DNA of 64,000 bases, from assembly GCF_014646275.1 (NCBI RefSeq), contig NZ_BMND01000002.1:62001-126000 (forward strand), in the 5' to 3' direction. The DNA is from Streptomyces kronopolitis (GTDB taxonomy: Bacteria; Actinomycetota; Actinomycetes; Streptomycetales; Streptomycetaceae). The translations under genes and the position numbers were made by a program. Position 1 is the stretch's first letter. Each line of letters begins with the position of its first letter. Shown here piece after piece: positions 7,321-15,407 of this stretch. The notes below the pieces were generated by a model, which worked only from the letters and a program-made list of their open reading frames with translations, searched no databases and was not told where the DNA came from.

Positions 7321-9039
7321 ATGGATACGACGCAGCCCGGTGACGGATCGGCACAGAGGCGCGCGGTGGAGTCACTGGCAGTCGCCTGGCTCGCTGCGCG
7401 CCGCGATCGGATCGACCCGGCCCAAGCAGCCCCGGACCGGGTGCTGTTCGCCCGCAAGGCCCTCCTCGAAACCGCCTTCCTCGTGGGGCTGCGGGCGCGT
7501 CTCGACCCGGCACCACTGGACGGTGACTATGCGGCCCTCCTGGACACGATCCAGGACGTCGCGGCCCGACCCTCCTACCGCGAGCTGATCGCCCGTGACG
7601 AGGCCGCCCTCCTGCTGTACGCGGGCACCTATGCGGCACTGCGGCTCTGCGGGCGGGAGGATCCGGAGTTCCGGACCCTCATCCAGCAGTCGGTGTCGGG
7701 CGGTTACGCGGCCGCCTTCGAACGGATTCCCTACCGGCAGCTCGATCTGCTGCACACCCTGGAGCTGTGCGGTATCGCGCACCCCCTGCCATCGATGGCC
7801 GAGGTGCTGCCCTTCACTCTGCTTCACAACAGCCCCAACGTCCTCAAGCTCGCCGACCGCGACATCTACGCACTGACCCACACGATCTTCTACGCCACGG
7901 ACTTCGGTCTGCGCCGGCCGAGCGGACGGGGCAGCTTCGACCGGGGCGCCGCGGTGGAGCTGCTGGAGGCGCTTCTCGTCCTCACCCGCGGGCAGGGCAA
8001 CGCCGACCTGGTGGGGGAGTTGCTGTGCTGTCTGCTGTGCCTGGGGGTGCGGGATTCCGAAGAGGCCCACACGGCATGGGAGTTCCTGCTGTCGGTCCAG
8101 GAGGACGACGGGCGGGTGAACGGCCCCCCGGGTGTGGTGCACCCCGGGCTCACCGACGGCGACGAGGACTACGGGCACTGGGCCACCGGCTACCACACCA
8201 CCATCGTCGCCGCGTTGGCCGCGCTGCTGGACCGCAGCCCCCGGGTGCTGCGGGAGGCCCGACCCGCCGACCCGGCGTCCCGTCAGGTCGTGACGCGACC
8301 CCTACGGCGGGCCGTGGAATGGCTGGCCGCCACGGTCCGACGCCACGACCCGGCCAGGTGGCTGCCGGCCGCCGCGGCCGCCGCGCACGCGGCCGATGCC
8401 CTGGGCGAGCCCGACCTCACCCGTCCGCTGCTCCTCGACTACTCCGCACGTCTCGCGGAGGCGGACGCCGCCGTGTGGCAGGGGCACGGGATGGAAGTCG
8501 TCGGCACCTTCGCGTCCGGGCTGCGCGCGCACGGCATCACCTGTGGCTCGCTCGACGCGTTCCTGACGTCCACCGCGGCCGCCGTCGACCTCCTGGACAC
8601 CGTCCCGGCCCAAGCGGCGCCCAGCGTCCGGCGCCTGGCCGACCTCGGGCTGCTGTCCCCCCGACGCGCCACCGCGCTGACCGGCGGCGCAACCACGGCG
8701 CCCCCCGCGACCCCGGAGGCGGCCACCGGAGACCTACCAGGAGCCTGGAAGCACTACCACCTGGGAAAGATCGCCGGCATCGTCCGCGACCTGGCCCGTG
8801 AGGGAAAGGCGGAGCACCGCCTCACCCGGGACGCGGTGGCATTCCTGCTCGCCCAGCAGAGCCCGTGCGGCGCCTTCGGCCGTCCGGCCTGCGACGACCC
8901 CGAGGAACGGGAACGGGCGATGCTGTCCTGGACACAGAGCACCGTCACCGCCCTGGCCACCGTGCACACCGCCGGGGCCCCGACCCCGACCACTGCCGAC
9001 ACGACCGCACCGACCGAAGCCGGGTCGCGCATGTCGTGA
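7321..9039 (+). CDS. all-helical protein resembling the DUF6895 family
   Basis: A 572-residue protein with no signal peptide or membrane segment. Residues about 15-215 resemble DUF6895 proteins, with 'AFERIPYRQLDLLHTLE' and 'RDIYALTHTIFYATDFG'. Later parts carry repeated helix pairs and the motif 'GHWATGYHTTIVAALAALL', and a final segment 'LLAQQSPCGAFG' reminiscent of alpha/alpha-toroid repeats of the prenyltransferase/terpene-cyclase-like type. I see no DxDD or other certain catalytic motif. It is preceded by the 72-residue gene and probably co-transcribed. Function is unknown; a toroidal enzyme or binding protein in a specialised pathway is an inference only. Confidence 0.7.
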   Translation: MDTTQPGDGSAQRRAVESLAVAWLAARRDRIDPAQAAPDRVLFARKALLETAFLVGLRARLDPAPLDGDYAALLDTIQDVAARPSYRELIARDEAALLLYAGTYAALRLCGREDPEFRTLIQQSVSGGYAAAFERIPYRQLDLLHTLELCGIAHPLPSMAEVLPFTLLHNSPNVLKLADRDIYALTHTIFYATDFGLRRPSGRGSFDRGAAVELLEALLVLTRGQGNADLVGELLCCLLCLGVRDSEEAHTAWEFLLSVQEDDGRVNGPPGVVHPGLTDGDEDYGHWATGYHTTIVAALAALLDRSPRVLREARPADPASRQVVTRPLRRAVEWLAATVRRHDPARWLPAAAAAAHAADALGEPDLTRPLLLDYSARLAEADAAVWQGHGMEVVGTFASGLRAHGITCGSLDAFLTSTAAAVDLLDTVPAQAAPSVRRLADLGLLSPRRATALTGGATTAPPATPEAATGDLPGAWKHYHLGKIAGIVRDLAREGKAEHRLTRDAVAFLLAQQSPCGAFGRPACDDPEERERAMLSWTQSTVTALATVHTAGAPTPTTADTTAPTEAGSRMS

Positions 9040-9090
9040 CCGGCTCGCCGCCAGAGGCGTAACCACGGCGGCGCGGAGCGGCGTCGCATC

Positions 9091-9654
9091 CTATGAGGAC
9101 ACGGTGACGTCGGTGATCTCGGCTGTCACCTTTGTCGAACGGTCAGCGGTGGAAATGGAGACCGGGTCATAGGTGACCTGATCTCCGTCGGACAGCTCCA
9201 GAGTCTGGATGACGGGTCCACTCTCATCGCCGTGGATCTCGTACGTGATGGAGATGGTCTTCTCCGGGTCCAGCGACGTTGCGCTGATGTACGACAGGTG
9301 CGGATCTACTGTGATGTTGCACCCGGCACTGCCGAAGCATTGCTTCTTCGTGGTTTTCATGGACAGTGCGAAGTCCGTGGATGTGGGGCTGTCGTTATAG
9401 GTCTCCTCAGTCTCTTCGCTCGCCTCGGTCGGGTCCTCGGAGGGCGCCGCAGGCGCCGACTTGGCCGACGTTGGCTTGGGGCTCGCGGCCTCCTTGTCGG
9501 AGCCGGAGACGAGTATCGCGGTGATTGCGGAGGAGATCGCCGCGATGATCACGGTTCCTACGATCGCTACGATCACGGGACGCCTGCGCGTGGATGTGGG
9601 CGGATACGGCGGGACTGGCGGTATCTCGGCGGTCGCTTCAGTTGTTTTGTCCAC
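9091..9654 (-). CDS. single-pass membrane protein with exported beta-rich domain
   Basis: A 187-residue protein: a short Pro-rich cytoplasmic N-terminus, one membrane helix at about 27-50 ('VIVAIVGTVIIAAISSAIT'), a Ser/Pro/Thr/Glu-rich linker, and a C-terminal domain of about 95 residues with two cysteines in 'KQCFGSAGCNI', probably a disulfide outside the membrane. This layout resembles many actinomycete MmpS-like or lipoprotein-like surface proteins, but I cannot assign a family. GTG at 9652-9654 is preceded by AAAGGAAC at good spacing. The neighbouring leftward gene also encodes a membrane protein. Confidence 0.7.
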   Translation of the reverse strand: MDKTTEATAEIPPVPPYPPTSTRRRPVIVAIVGTVIIAAISSAITAILVSGSDKEAASPKPTSAKSAPAAPSEDPTEASEETEETYNDSPTSTDFALSMKTTKKQCFGSAGCNITVDPHLSYISATSLDPEKTISITYEIHGDESGPVIQTLELSDGDQVTYDPVSISTADRSTKVTAEITDVTVSS

Positions 9655-9837
9655 GTCATGGTTCCTTTCGACTCACGAGGTGCCGTCCGGATTCGGTATT
9701 TCGCTTGGATTCGGGGTCACGCAGATAGGCGTGCCCACACTGGTAGTCCGGCTTCTGGGCGTCACACGTGGGCAGGGAGCGTGGCGGCGCGCCGCGGGGT
9801 GCACCAGCGCAGCCGCATGGGCACGTTCCTTTTGCGG

Positions 9838-10179
9838 CTACTTGCCGATGTGGATCTTCTCGCTGTCGAGCAAAGCGGTGTGCGTCGTGGCGACAAGCAT
9901 CAGCAGTATGAGCAGCAGCCCGGTCCAGTTTTTCGGGTCGTTGCCGGATACGGCGGTGGAGAAGACGAAGATGCCGACCTCGACCACAACGTAGACGCCG
10001 GCCAGCCACGGCTTGATGACGCCCTTCACGGCGGCCACGACGAACGGCACTGCGGCGAGCAGGCTGAAACTGACCAGCGGCACGAGCGTCCATACCACCT
10101 GGGCGAGGGTCGAGCTGAACATGCGCGGCCGGGCCGGGGTGATCGGCGAGTTGAGGTACGGGTTCGGGCTATAGGCCAT
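9838..10179 (-). CDS. small three-helix membrane protein
   Basis: A 113-residue protein with a polar N-terminus (MAYSPNPYLNSPI) and three predicted membrane segments around residues 25-48, 55-76 and 83-102, ending SEKIHIGK. The start at 10179 is preferred over frames extending to 10248 because the extra residues look like untranslated leader. No known family is recognised; Streptomyces genomes carry many such proteins. It may be transcribed with the membrane protein to its left, though the 183-base gap leaves room for separate promoters. Confidence 0.6.
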   Translation of the reverse strand: MAYSPNPYLNSPITPARPRMFSSTLAQVVWTLVPLVSFSLLAAVPFVVAAVKGVIKPWLAGVYVVVEVGIFVFSTAVSGNDPKNWTGLLLILLMLVATTHTALLDSEKIHIGK

Positions 10180-10572
10180 GGTTGCCCCCCAAGTTCTCTG
10201 CACGAGAAGGCTATTGTGAAGGAGATGTGATGGTTGAGCGGGCAACAAGATGGCATCGTGTCGGATTTGTGATGTATGCAGGTGACTCGGTCAGGTGACA
10301 CGGGCCGGGAGTCGGTGTCGGCGGGACGTCGGGCCGCGCCATGGCTGCGACGCTGGCGACGGCGGCCGCCAACCTGCGGCAGCCGAATGGCGCCGGACCT
10401 GCCCTCGTCGCGGTGGTGGTCGGGGTGGGCTGTGGACGACGTGGTGGCTGTTCGTCCACAACCGGTGACCGGTTTCGTGCTCCCCCGCTAAAGTCGTATC
10501 AACAGCGCAGGTGAAGCCGCTTCCGCAGGGGTTTGCGGGTGCGGCTGCCCCGGGGGGAGGACGAAGACCAGC
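10180..10572. other. divergent gap before the Mrr-TerD gene
   Basis: Nearly 400 bases with no credible gene. The first part near 10200-10290 is AT-richer and probably contains the promoter of the leftward membrane-protein gene. Near 10460-10475 there is an interrupted CCGGT/ACCGG symmetry. GGGGGGAGGACGAAG just before 10573 supplies the ribosome binding site of the next gene. Confidence 0.4.
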
Positions 10573-12657
10573 ATGAGCCGCCGTTCCCATGGATTAATGG
10601 CTGTCTGGGCCGAGGCGCAGCGTCAGCAACAGCGCCAGCAGGAAGCCCAGCGCCGCGCGTTGGCGCAGCAGCAGCGCGACCAGGAGCGGCAGGCGCGCGA
10701 CGCCGAGCGCGCGATGGCGCGTATGCACCGTGAGCGGCAGGCGGCCTACCGGCAGCAGCGCGAGGCCGACGCCCGCCGCCGTACCGAGGAGCTGGAGGCC
10801 CGGGTCGCCGCGCTCTCCGGTCTGCTTGCCGAGGGCTGCCGCGCCCCCGCCTTCACCGCCGACGCGCTGCTGCGCCCCGAGCGGGTGCAGGAGTTCGCGC
10901 CCGGCGCCCTGGCCACCCCTGTGCCGATGCCCGACCCGAACCGCTACCACACACCCACCGGTGGCTGGCAGCTCGGCGCCCGCCGCGACCGCGCCCACGA
11001 AGAGGCCCGCGCCCGCTACGAGCAGGACTGGTACGCCGCCCAGGCCGCGGAGACCCGCCGGCAGAACCAACTCGCCGCCTACCGACAGCAGTACGACCAG
11101 TGGGCCGCCGGAGCACTGCAGGACATCCGGGCACACAACTCCGGCATCGAGGAGCTGCGCCGCGGCCTGCGCGCCGGCGACGCGGACGCCGCCGTCGAGT
11201 ACTTCTCCGCCGCGCTGTACTCCTCCACCGCCTGGCCGGAGGGCTTCCCCCGGCAGGTCGCCGCGGCCTACGACCCGGCCGCCCGCCAGCTCGTCCTGGA
11301 CTGGGAACTCCCCGGCTACGACATCGTTCCGCAGACCCGATCCGTCCGGTACATGCCCACCGCCGACCAGGAGAAGGAGACCGCCCGGCCGGCCGCGCAG
11401 TGCCGCGCGCTCTACCGCGATGTGCTGGCCCAGAGCATGCTGCTGGTGCTGCGTGACCTCTTCGCCGCCGACACTCACGGGACGCTGGAATCGGTGGCGC
11501 TCAACGGCTTCGTGGACGACGTCGACCCGGCCACCGGCCGCCCCGCCCAGGTGTGTCTGGCGACCGTCATGGCACCCCGGGACGCCTTCACCCTGCTCCG
11601 CCTTGAACAGGTCAGCGCGGTGGAGTGCCTGACCGAGGGGCTGCGCGGCCAGCTCTCCGCGCGCCCCGACCAGCGCGCCGCGGTGCGCCCCGGACGGCTG
11701 CCCGGCGACGTCGACGGCGGGGCCACGGTCGTCTCGCACGGCACGGACAGCGAGCCGGATCTCTACGAGATGGACCCGATCGCCTTCGAGAACCTGATCG
11801 CCGAACTCTTCCGGGCCATGGGCATGCAGGCCGTGACCACCCAGCGGTCCGGTGACGGCGGGGTCGACGTGGACGCGCTGGATCCCGACCCGGTGCGCGG
11901 CGGCAAGATAGTGGTGCAGGTCAAGCGCTACCGCCACACCGTCCCGCCCACCGCCGTCCGCGACCTCTACGGCACCGTCCAGTCGGAGGGCGCGAACAAG
12001 GGCGTGCTGGTGACGACCTCCCGCTTCGGCCCCGGCGCCCACACCTTCGCCAACGGCAAGCCGCTCGGCCTGATCGCCGGACCCGAACTCGTCGATCTGC
12101 TCGGACGGTACGGGCTGCGCGGTCGGCTCGGGGCGGGGTCCACGGACGGTCCCGACTCCGCCGAGGGGCCGCCCGACCACAACATCCTCGGCATGAACTG
12201 GTCCGGCGAGGTCGCGCTCGATGTCTGTGCCCTGGTGTGCAAGGGGAGCGGGGTGCTCAGCGACGAGCAGTTCGTGTTCTACAACAACCCGCGGAACCCT
12301 GACGGTTCGGTGCGGACGCTGCCCGGTTTCGCCCCCGACCGTGCCGCGATGCAGGTGCGGTTCGAGGGGCTGCCGGCGGACGCCGACCGGCTGGTCCTGG
12401 TCGCCGCGATCGATCCACAGGTCAATCCCGACGCCGATCTCTCCGGTTTCACCGAGGCCCGGATCCGGCTGCTGGACGCCTCGGGGGAGGAGCTGGGTCA
12501 ACTGGAGGTCTCGGACGGGCGGTCCGGGGAGACGGCCCTGGTCCTGGGCTCGTTCCGGCGACGGGCGGGCGGCGACTGGGACTTCGTGATCGGCGGCAAG
12601 GGCTTCGCCGGAGGCCTGGAGGAGCTGGTACAGGAGTACGGCATCGAGGTCGGGTGA
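10573..12657 (+). CDS. coiled-coil / Mrr-type nuclease / TerD fusion protein
   Basis: A 694-residue modular protein. Residues 10-85 form a Gln/Arg-rich coiled coil and 140-190 a second helical segment. Residues about 390-515 are an Mrr-like restriction endonuclease domain of the PD-(D/E)xK fold: 'FENLIAELF', Asp432 in 'GDGGVDVD', and the catalytic-type Gln-Val-Lys at 449-451. Residues about 540-690 are a TerD domain ('MNWSGEVALDVCALV', 'FVFYNNPRNPDGSV'), a calcium-binding fold of tellurite-resistance and stress systems. The nuclease residues are intact. TerD fusions to effector domains have been proposed as stress- or phage-response modules. The role here is inferred; no methyltransferase is nearby, so a classical restriction pair is unlikely. 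Confidence 0.82.
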   Translation: MSRRSHGLMAVWAEAQRQQQRQQEAQRRALAQQQRDQERQARDAERAMARMHRERQAAYRQQREADARRRTEELEARVAALSGLLAEGCRAPAFTADALLRPERVQEFAPGALATPVPMPDPNRYHTPTGGWQLGARRDRAHEEARARYEQDWYAAQAAETRRQNQLAAYRQQYDQWAAGALQDIRAHNSGIEELRRGLRAGDADAAVEYFSAALYSSTAWPEGFPRQVAAAYDPAARQLVLDWELPGYDIVPQTRSVRYMPTADQEKETARPAAQCRALYRDVLAQSMLLVLRDLFAADTHGTLESVALNGFVDDVDPATGRPAQVCLATVMAPRDAFTLLRLEQVSAVECLTEGLRGQLSARPDQRAAVRPGRLPGDVDGGATVVSHGTDSEPDLYEMDPIAFENLIAELFRAMGMQAVTTQRSGDGGVDVDALDPDPVRGGKIVVQVKRYRHTVPPTAVRDLYGTVQSEGANKGVLVTTSRFGPGAHTFANGKPLGLIAGPELVDLLGRYGLRGRLGAGSTDGPDSAEGPPDHNILGMNWSGEVALDVCALVCKGSGVLSDEQFVFYNNPRNPDGSVRTLPGFAPDRAAMQVRFEGLPADADRLVLVAAIDPQVNPDADLSGFTEARIRLLDASGEELGQLEVSDGRSGETALVLGSFRRRAGGDWDFVIGGKGFAGGLEELVQEYGIEVG

Positions 12658-12673
12658 GAGGGCGGGGCGTACG

Positions 12674-12800
12674 GTCCGCCCGACCGCCTTGCCCAACCGC
12701 CTTGCCCAACCGGCTTGCCCGACCGATCCGCCCGACCGCCTCGCCCAACCGGCTTGTCCAATCGTCCATCCAACCGGTCCACCCAACCGGTCCGCTCACC
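12674..12800. repeat. nine-copy degenerate 13-bp tandem repeat
   Basis: Units at 12674-12686, 12687-12699, 12700-12712, 12713-12725, 12726-12738, 12739-12751, 12752-12764, 12765-12776 (one base short), 12777-12789 and a partial copy follow the consensus NCTTGCCCAACCG. Two adjacent units are identical; others differ by two to five bases. The array fills most of the gap between the convergent Mrr-TerD and hydrolase genes. There are no spacers, so it is not a CRISPR array. Confidence 0.85.
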
Positions 12801-12822
12801 CCGCCCGATTCCACCGCCCCCG

Positions 12823-13626
12823 TCAGTGCTGCCACAGCCGGGTGAGTACCGCGTTGACCTGCTCCGGGCGTTCCTGGTGCGGGGTGTGGGCGGCGCCGTC
12901 CACCCGTATGTGCCGGGCGCCGATCGCCTCGGCGAGATACTCCCCGCAGGCCGCCAGCGCCTCGCCGGTGAACTCCCGGTACGCCGGGTGCGCGGTCTCC
13001 CACGTCCCGTTGATGACCGCCTTGGGCATGGTCGCCCCGGCCAGCGGGCCGAGCGGGATCTCCGCGTCCCACACCGGCCGTTCGCGCATCGCCGAGCGCA
13101 CCGCACGCAGCAGCCGCGGGGTCGGCTCCGGCACCGGCAGGCCGTACGGCTCGGTGGACCGCCGCAGATGCTCGTGCGGGCCCACCTCCTCGGCGGGGCC
13201 CGCGAACGCCGCCCGGATGCGTTCCAGGGCGGCCGCCACGAGGGGATGCCCGGCCGCGGTGCGCAGCACGGACGGCTCGATGAGGGTCAGTGACTGCACG
13301 GCCTCCGGGTGGGCCGAAGCGGCCAGCATCACGGCGGCCGCACCGTAGGAATGGCCGACCAAGTGCGCTCCGCTGCCCAGTAGTTGACCGAGGTCCTCGG
13401 CGTCGATCGCGTAGTCGCTGCGCTCGGTGTCCGGGCTGTCGCCGAAGCCGCGCCGGTCGAGGAGTTCGAGGCGGAACATCTCGGCCAGCGGCCGCTGGCC
13501 CGCGAAGCACTCCGTGCCCCAGCTCATGGTGCCGTGGACCAGCAGCGCCCGCGGCGCACCGGGCGTCGCCTCGTCCCACACCGTCACATGAAGCGGTTCA
13601 CGGCCCGGAGGCGGTTCACGGTTCAT
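12823..13626 (-). CDS. alpha/beta hydrolase
   Basis: A 267-residue alpha/beta-hydrolase-fold protein. The oxyanion region 'LLVHGTMSWG', the nucleophile elbow GHSYG (Ser near residue 92), and a late His in 'DGAAHTPHQERP' complete the likely triad; an acidic residue would come from the 'AVINGTWETAHP' region or nearby. The family includes esterases, lactonases and haloperoxidase-like enzymes, and the substrate is not evident. Start at ATG 13624-13626; longer frames to about 13887 run through the upstream repeat and are not credible. The gene is flanked on both sides by short tandem-repeat arrays. Confidence 0.82.
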   Translation of the reverse strand: MNREPPPGREPLHVTVWDEATPGAPRALLVHGTMSWGTECFAGQRPLAEMFRLELLDRRGFGDSPDTERSDYAIDAEDLGQLLGSGAHLVGHSYGAAAVMLAASAHPEAVQSLTLIEPSVLRTAAGHPLVAAALERIRAAFAGPAEEVGPHEHLRRSTEPYGLPVPEPTPRLLRAVRSAMRERPVWDAEIPLGPLAGATMPKAVINGTWETAHPAYREFTGEALAACGEYLAEAIGARHIRVDGAAHTPHQERPEQVNAVLTRLWQH

Positions 13627-13736
13627 GTGCGTCGAGGCTAGGCGGTTCCAGGCGGCGGCGGAGGAGGGCCGGGACGGAAGGGCGTTCCGAAGGCGCCGGA
13701 CGGAAGACCGGCCCGAAAGCGCCGAACGCACGCCCT

Positions 13737-13804
13737 GCACGGACCTGCGCCCGGCACGGACATGCCATCGGCACGGACGCGCGCCCGACACGGACATACG
13801 CTCC
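13737..13804. repeat. four copies of a degenerate 17-bp tandem repeat
   Basis: Units at 13737-13753, 13754-13770, 13771-13787 and 13788-13804 begin (G/A)CACGGAC and end mostly in GCCCG or similar; a fifth copy decays after GCACGA. They lie in the 330-base gap (13627-13955) between the divergent hydrolase and CapA-like genes, where I see no gene. AT-rich sequence at 13935-13955 probably belongs to the CapA-like promoter or leader. Confidence 0.7.
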
Positions 13805-13955
13805 GCACGATGCCGCCGCGCACTCCCACGACGCTCCCGCGACGCCCGCCGAGTCGACGGAGCCCAAGGGAACGCACAGGAGCCCATGACTCCGTCCGGG
13901 GGAGCGCGCCGGACACCGGGAGGCGGGGACCATTTGTCACGATAAATATGCTGAT

Positions 13956-15149
13956 ATGAATCGAGGCATGAGCGCGTACACCCGGTCTGTCGCCGTTGCC
14001 ACGCTCGCCGTGCTGGCCGTGGGCTGCGCGGGCCCGCGCGCCCTCCCGCGGCCGGCGCCGCGGCCCTCCCCGGAGCCCTCGCCGCGCGCCCACGCCGGCG
14101 CCCCCGTCGTCGTCGCCCGCCGTCCGTTCACGCTGGTCGCCGCGGGGGCCGTTCTCCCCTCCCAGCCGGCGGTCCTCGCCACGGCGCGCAAGGACGCCGG
14201 GCACGGAGGCTACGACTACCGGCCGATGCTCAAGGGGGTGCGGCCGGTGGTCTCCGCCGCCGGCCTGGCGCTGTGTCAGCTGGGCGCGCCGCTCGGGCCG
14301 CTGGACGGGCCCTTCACCGGGTATCCGGTTCTCCAGGCGCCGCCGCAGATCGCCACCGCCCTGAAGGCGACCGGCTACGACTCCTGCGCCACCGCCTCCG
14401 GTCACGCCCTCGACCAGGGCGTCCCGGGCGTGTGGCGCACCCTGGACGCGCTGGACACCGTCGGGCTGCGGCATGCCGGCTCGGCGCGTGAGGCGGCCGG
14501 TCTCGGTACCCCGGCGCTGCTGCGGGCCCCCGGCGGCGCGCGGGTGGCCCACCTGTCGTACACCGACGGCACCGGGGGCTCCCGAGGCGCCGAGGGGGCG
14601 GGCGGGGCGGTCGACCGCCTCGATGAGCGGCGGATCATCGACGACGCCCGGGCGGCTCGCCGGGCCGGGGCCGATGTCGTGGTCGTCAGCCCGTATTGGG
14701 GCCCGGCGCACCGCACGGCCCCCGACGGCCGGCAGATCGCGCTCGCCCGCGCCCTCACCGCCTCCCGGTCCCACGGGCGGCCCGACATCGATCTGATCGT
14801 CGGCGTCCGGGCGCACACCCCGCAGCCCTACGAGAAGGTCAACGGCACCTGGGTCGTCTACGGCCTGGGCGACCAGGTCACCGGTGCCACGAAGAAGCCG
14901 GGCGGTATCTGGAGCAGCATCGCCCGCTTCCGGTTCGCCCCGCCGTACCCGGCCGGGGGCCGCTGGCGGGTCGTCCGGGCCGAGTATCTCCCGCAGCTCG
15001 CCGAGCAGGGGGCGCGGGTGCGGGTGCGCACTCTCGGTCGGACCACCGCGCACGGCCGCACCACCGCGCACGGCCAGGCCGCCGAGAAGATCGCCGAAGC
15101 GGTGCTGAGCCGGGGCGCGGCGGCCGACGGGCTGACGCGGGGGAGATGA
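13956..15149 (+). CDS. CapA-family (poly-gamma-glutamate synthesis-like) lipoprotein
   Basis: A 397-residue exported protein. The N-terminus has a lipobox ending in VGC (Cys24), so it is probably a lipoprotein, followed by a Pro/Ala-rich linker. The rest resembles the PGA_cap/CapA metallophosphatase-like domain, with 'KATGYDSCATASGHALDQG', 'DVVVVSPYWG', 'VGVRAHTPQPYEKVNGTWVVYGLGD'. In true CapA the equivalent region includes a His-rich 'GHHPH' motif; here it reads 'VRAHTPQP', so the metal site may be altered. Near the C-terminus a six-residue block GRTTAH is duplicated in tandem. No capB/capC-like genes are adjacent, so a role in polyglutamate synthesis is not supported by context. Confidence 0.78.
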   Translation: MNRGMSAYTRSVAVATLAVLAVGCAGPRALPRPAPRPSPEPSPRAHAGAPVVVARRPFTLVAAGAVLPSQPAVLATARKDAGHGGYDYRPMLKGVRPVVSAAGLALCQLGAPLGPLDGPFTGYPVLQAPPQIATALKATGYDSCATASGHALDQGVPGVWRTLDALDTVGLRHAGSAREAAGLGTPALLRAPGGARVAHLSYTDGTGGSRGAEGAGGAVDRLDERRIIDDARAARRAGADVVVVSPYWGPAHRTAPDGRQIALARALTASRSHGRPDIDLIVGVRAHTPQPYEKVNGTWVVYGLGDQVTGATKKPGGIWSSIARFRFAPPYPAGGRWRVVRAEYLPQLAEQGARVRVRTLGRTTAHGRTTAHGQAAEKIAEAVLSRGAAADGLTRGR

Positions 15150-15332
15150 GGGGAGAGCCCGGGGAGTCCCTGATCGCCCCGGGCTCTGATCCTGTTCCGT
15201 GGTGATATGTCCCCTCGTGGCCGTCATGCCGTGCCCGTTAACTGGTGACATCGGCACCGTCGACGGGTGATCGTGGTACCGGACCGGTCCGTCCGCTCCC
15301 GTACACCCCGACGACCCCCACGGAGCCCCGTC

Positions 15333-15407
15333 ATGAAGACCACCCTCGGTGACGATCCGACTCGCGGCGCCGTCCGCCCGGTGCCCGTGCGCGAGGTGCG
15401 CGCATGA
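15333..15407 (+). CDS. 24-codon frame coupled to the reductase gene
   Basis: ATG at 15333 opens a short frame (MKTTLGDDPTRG...REVRA) whose TGA overlaps the ATG of the reductase in the arrangement ATGA. Codon third positions are G/C-rich like a real gene. It may be a translational-coupling leader or the remnant of a longer gene, for example a partner oxygenase or ferredoxin lost by internal deletion. It could also be coincidence; the region upstream has no other gene. Confidence 0.4.
   Translation: MKTTLGDDPTRGAVRPVPVREVRA

Noticed and set aside
12674..12800. CRISPR array
   Set aside because: Units are 13 bp head to tail with no spacers, and no cas gene is present.
13956..15149. Capsule or poly-gamma-glutamate operon
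   Set aside because: Only a CapA-like protein is present; no CapB ligase or CapC-like membrane gene is adjacent and the usual His-rich motif is altered.
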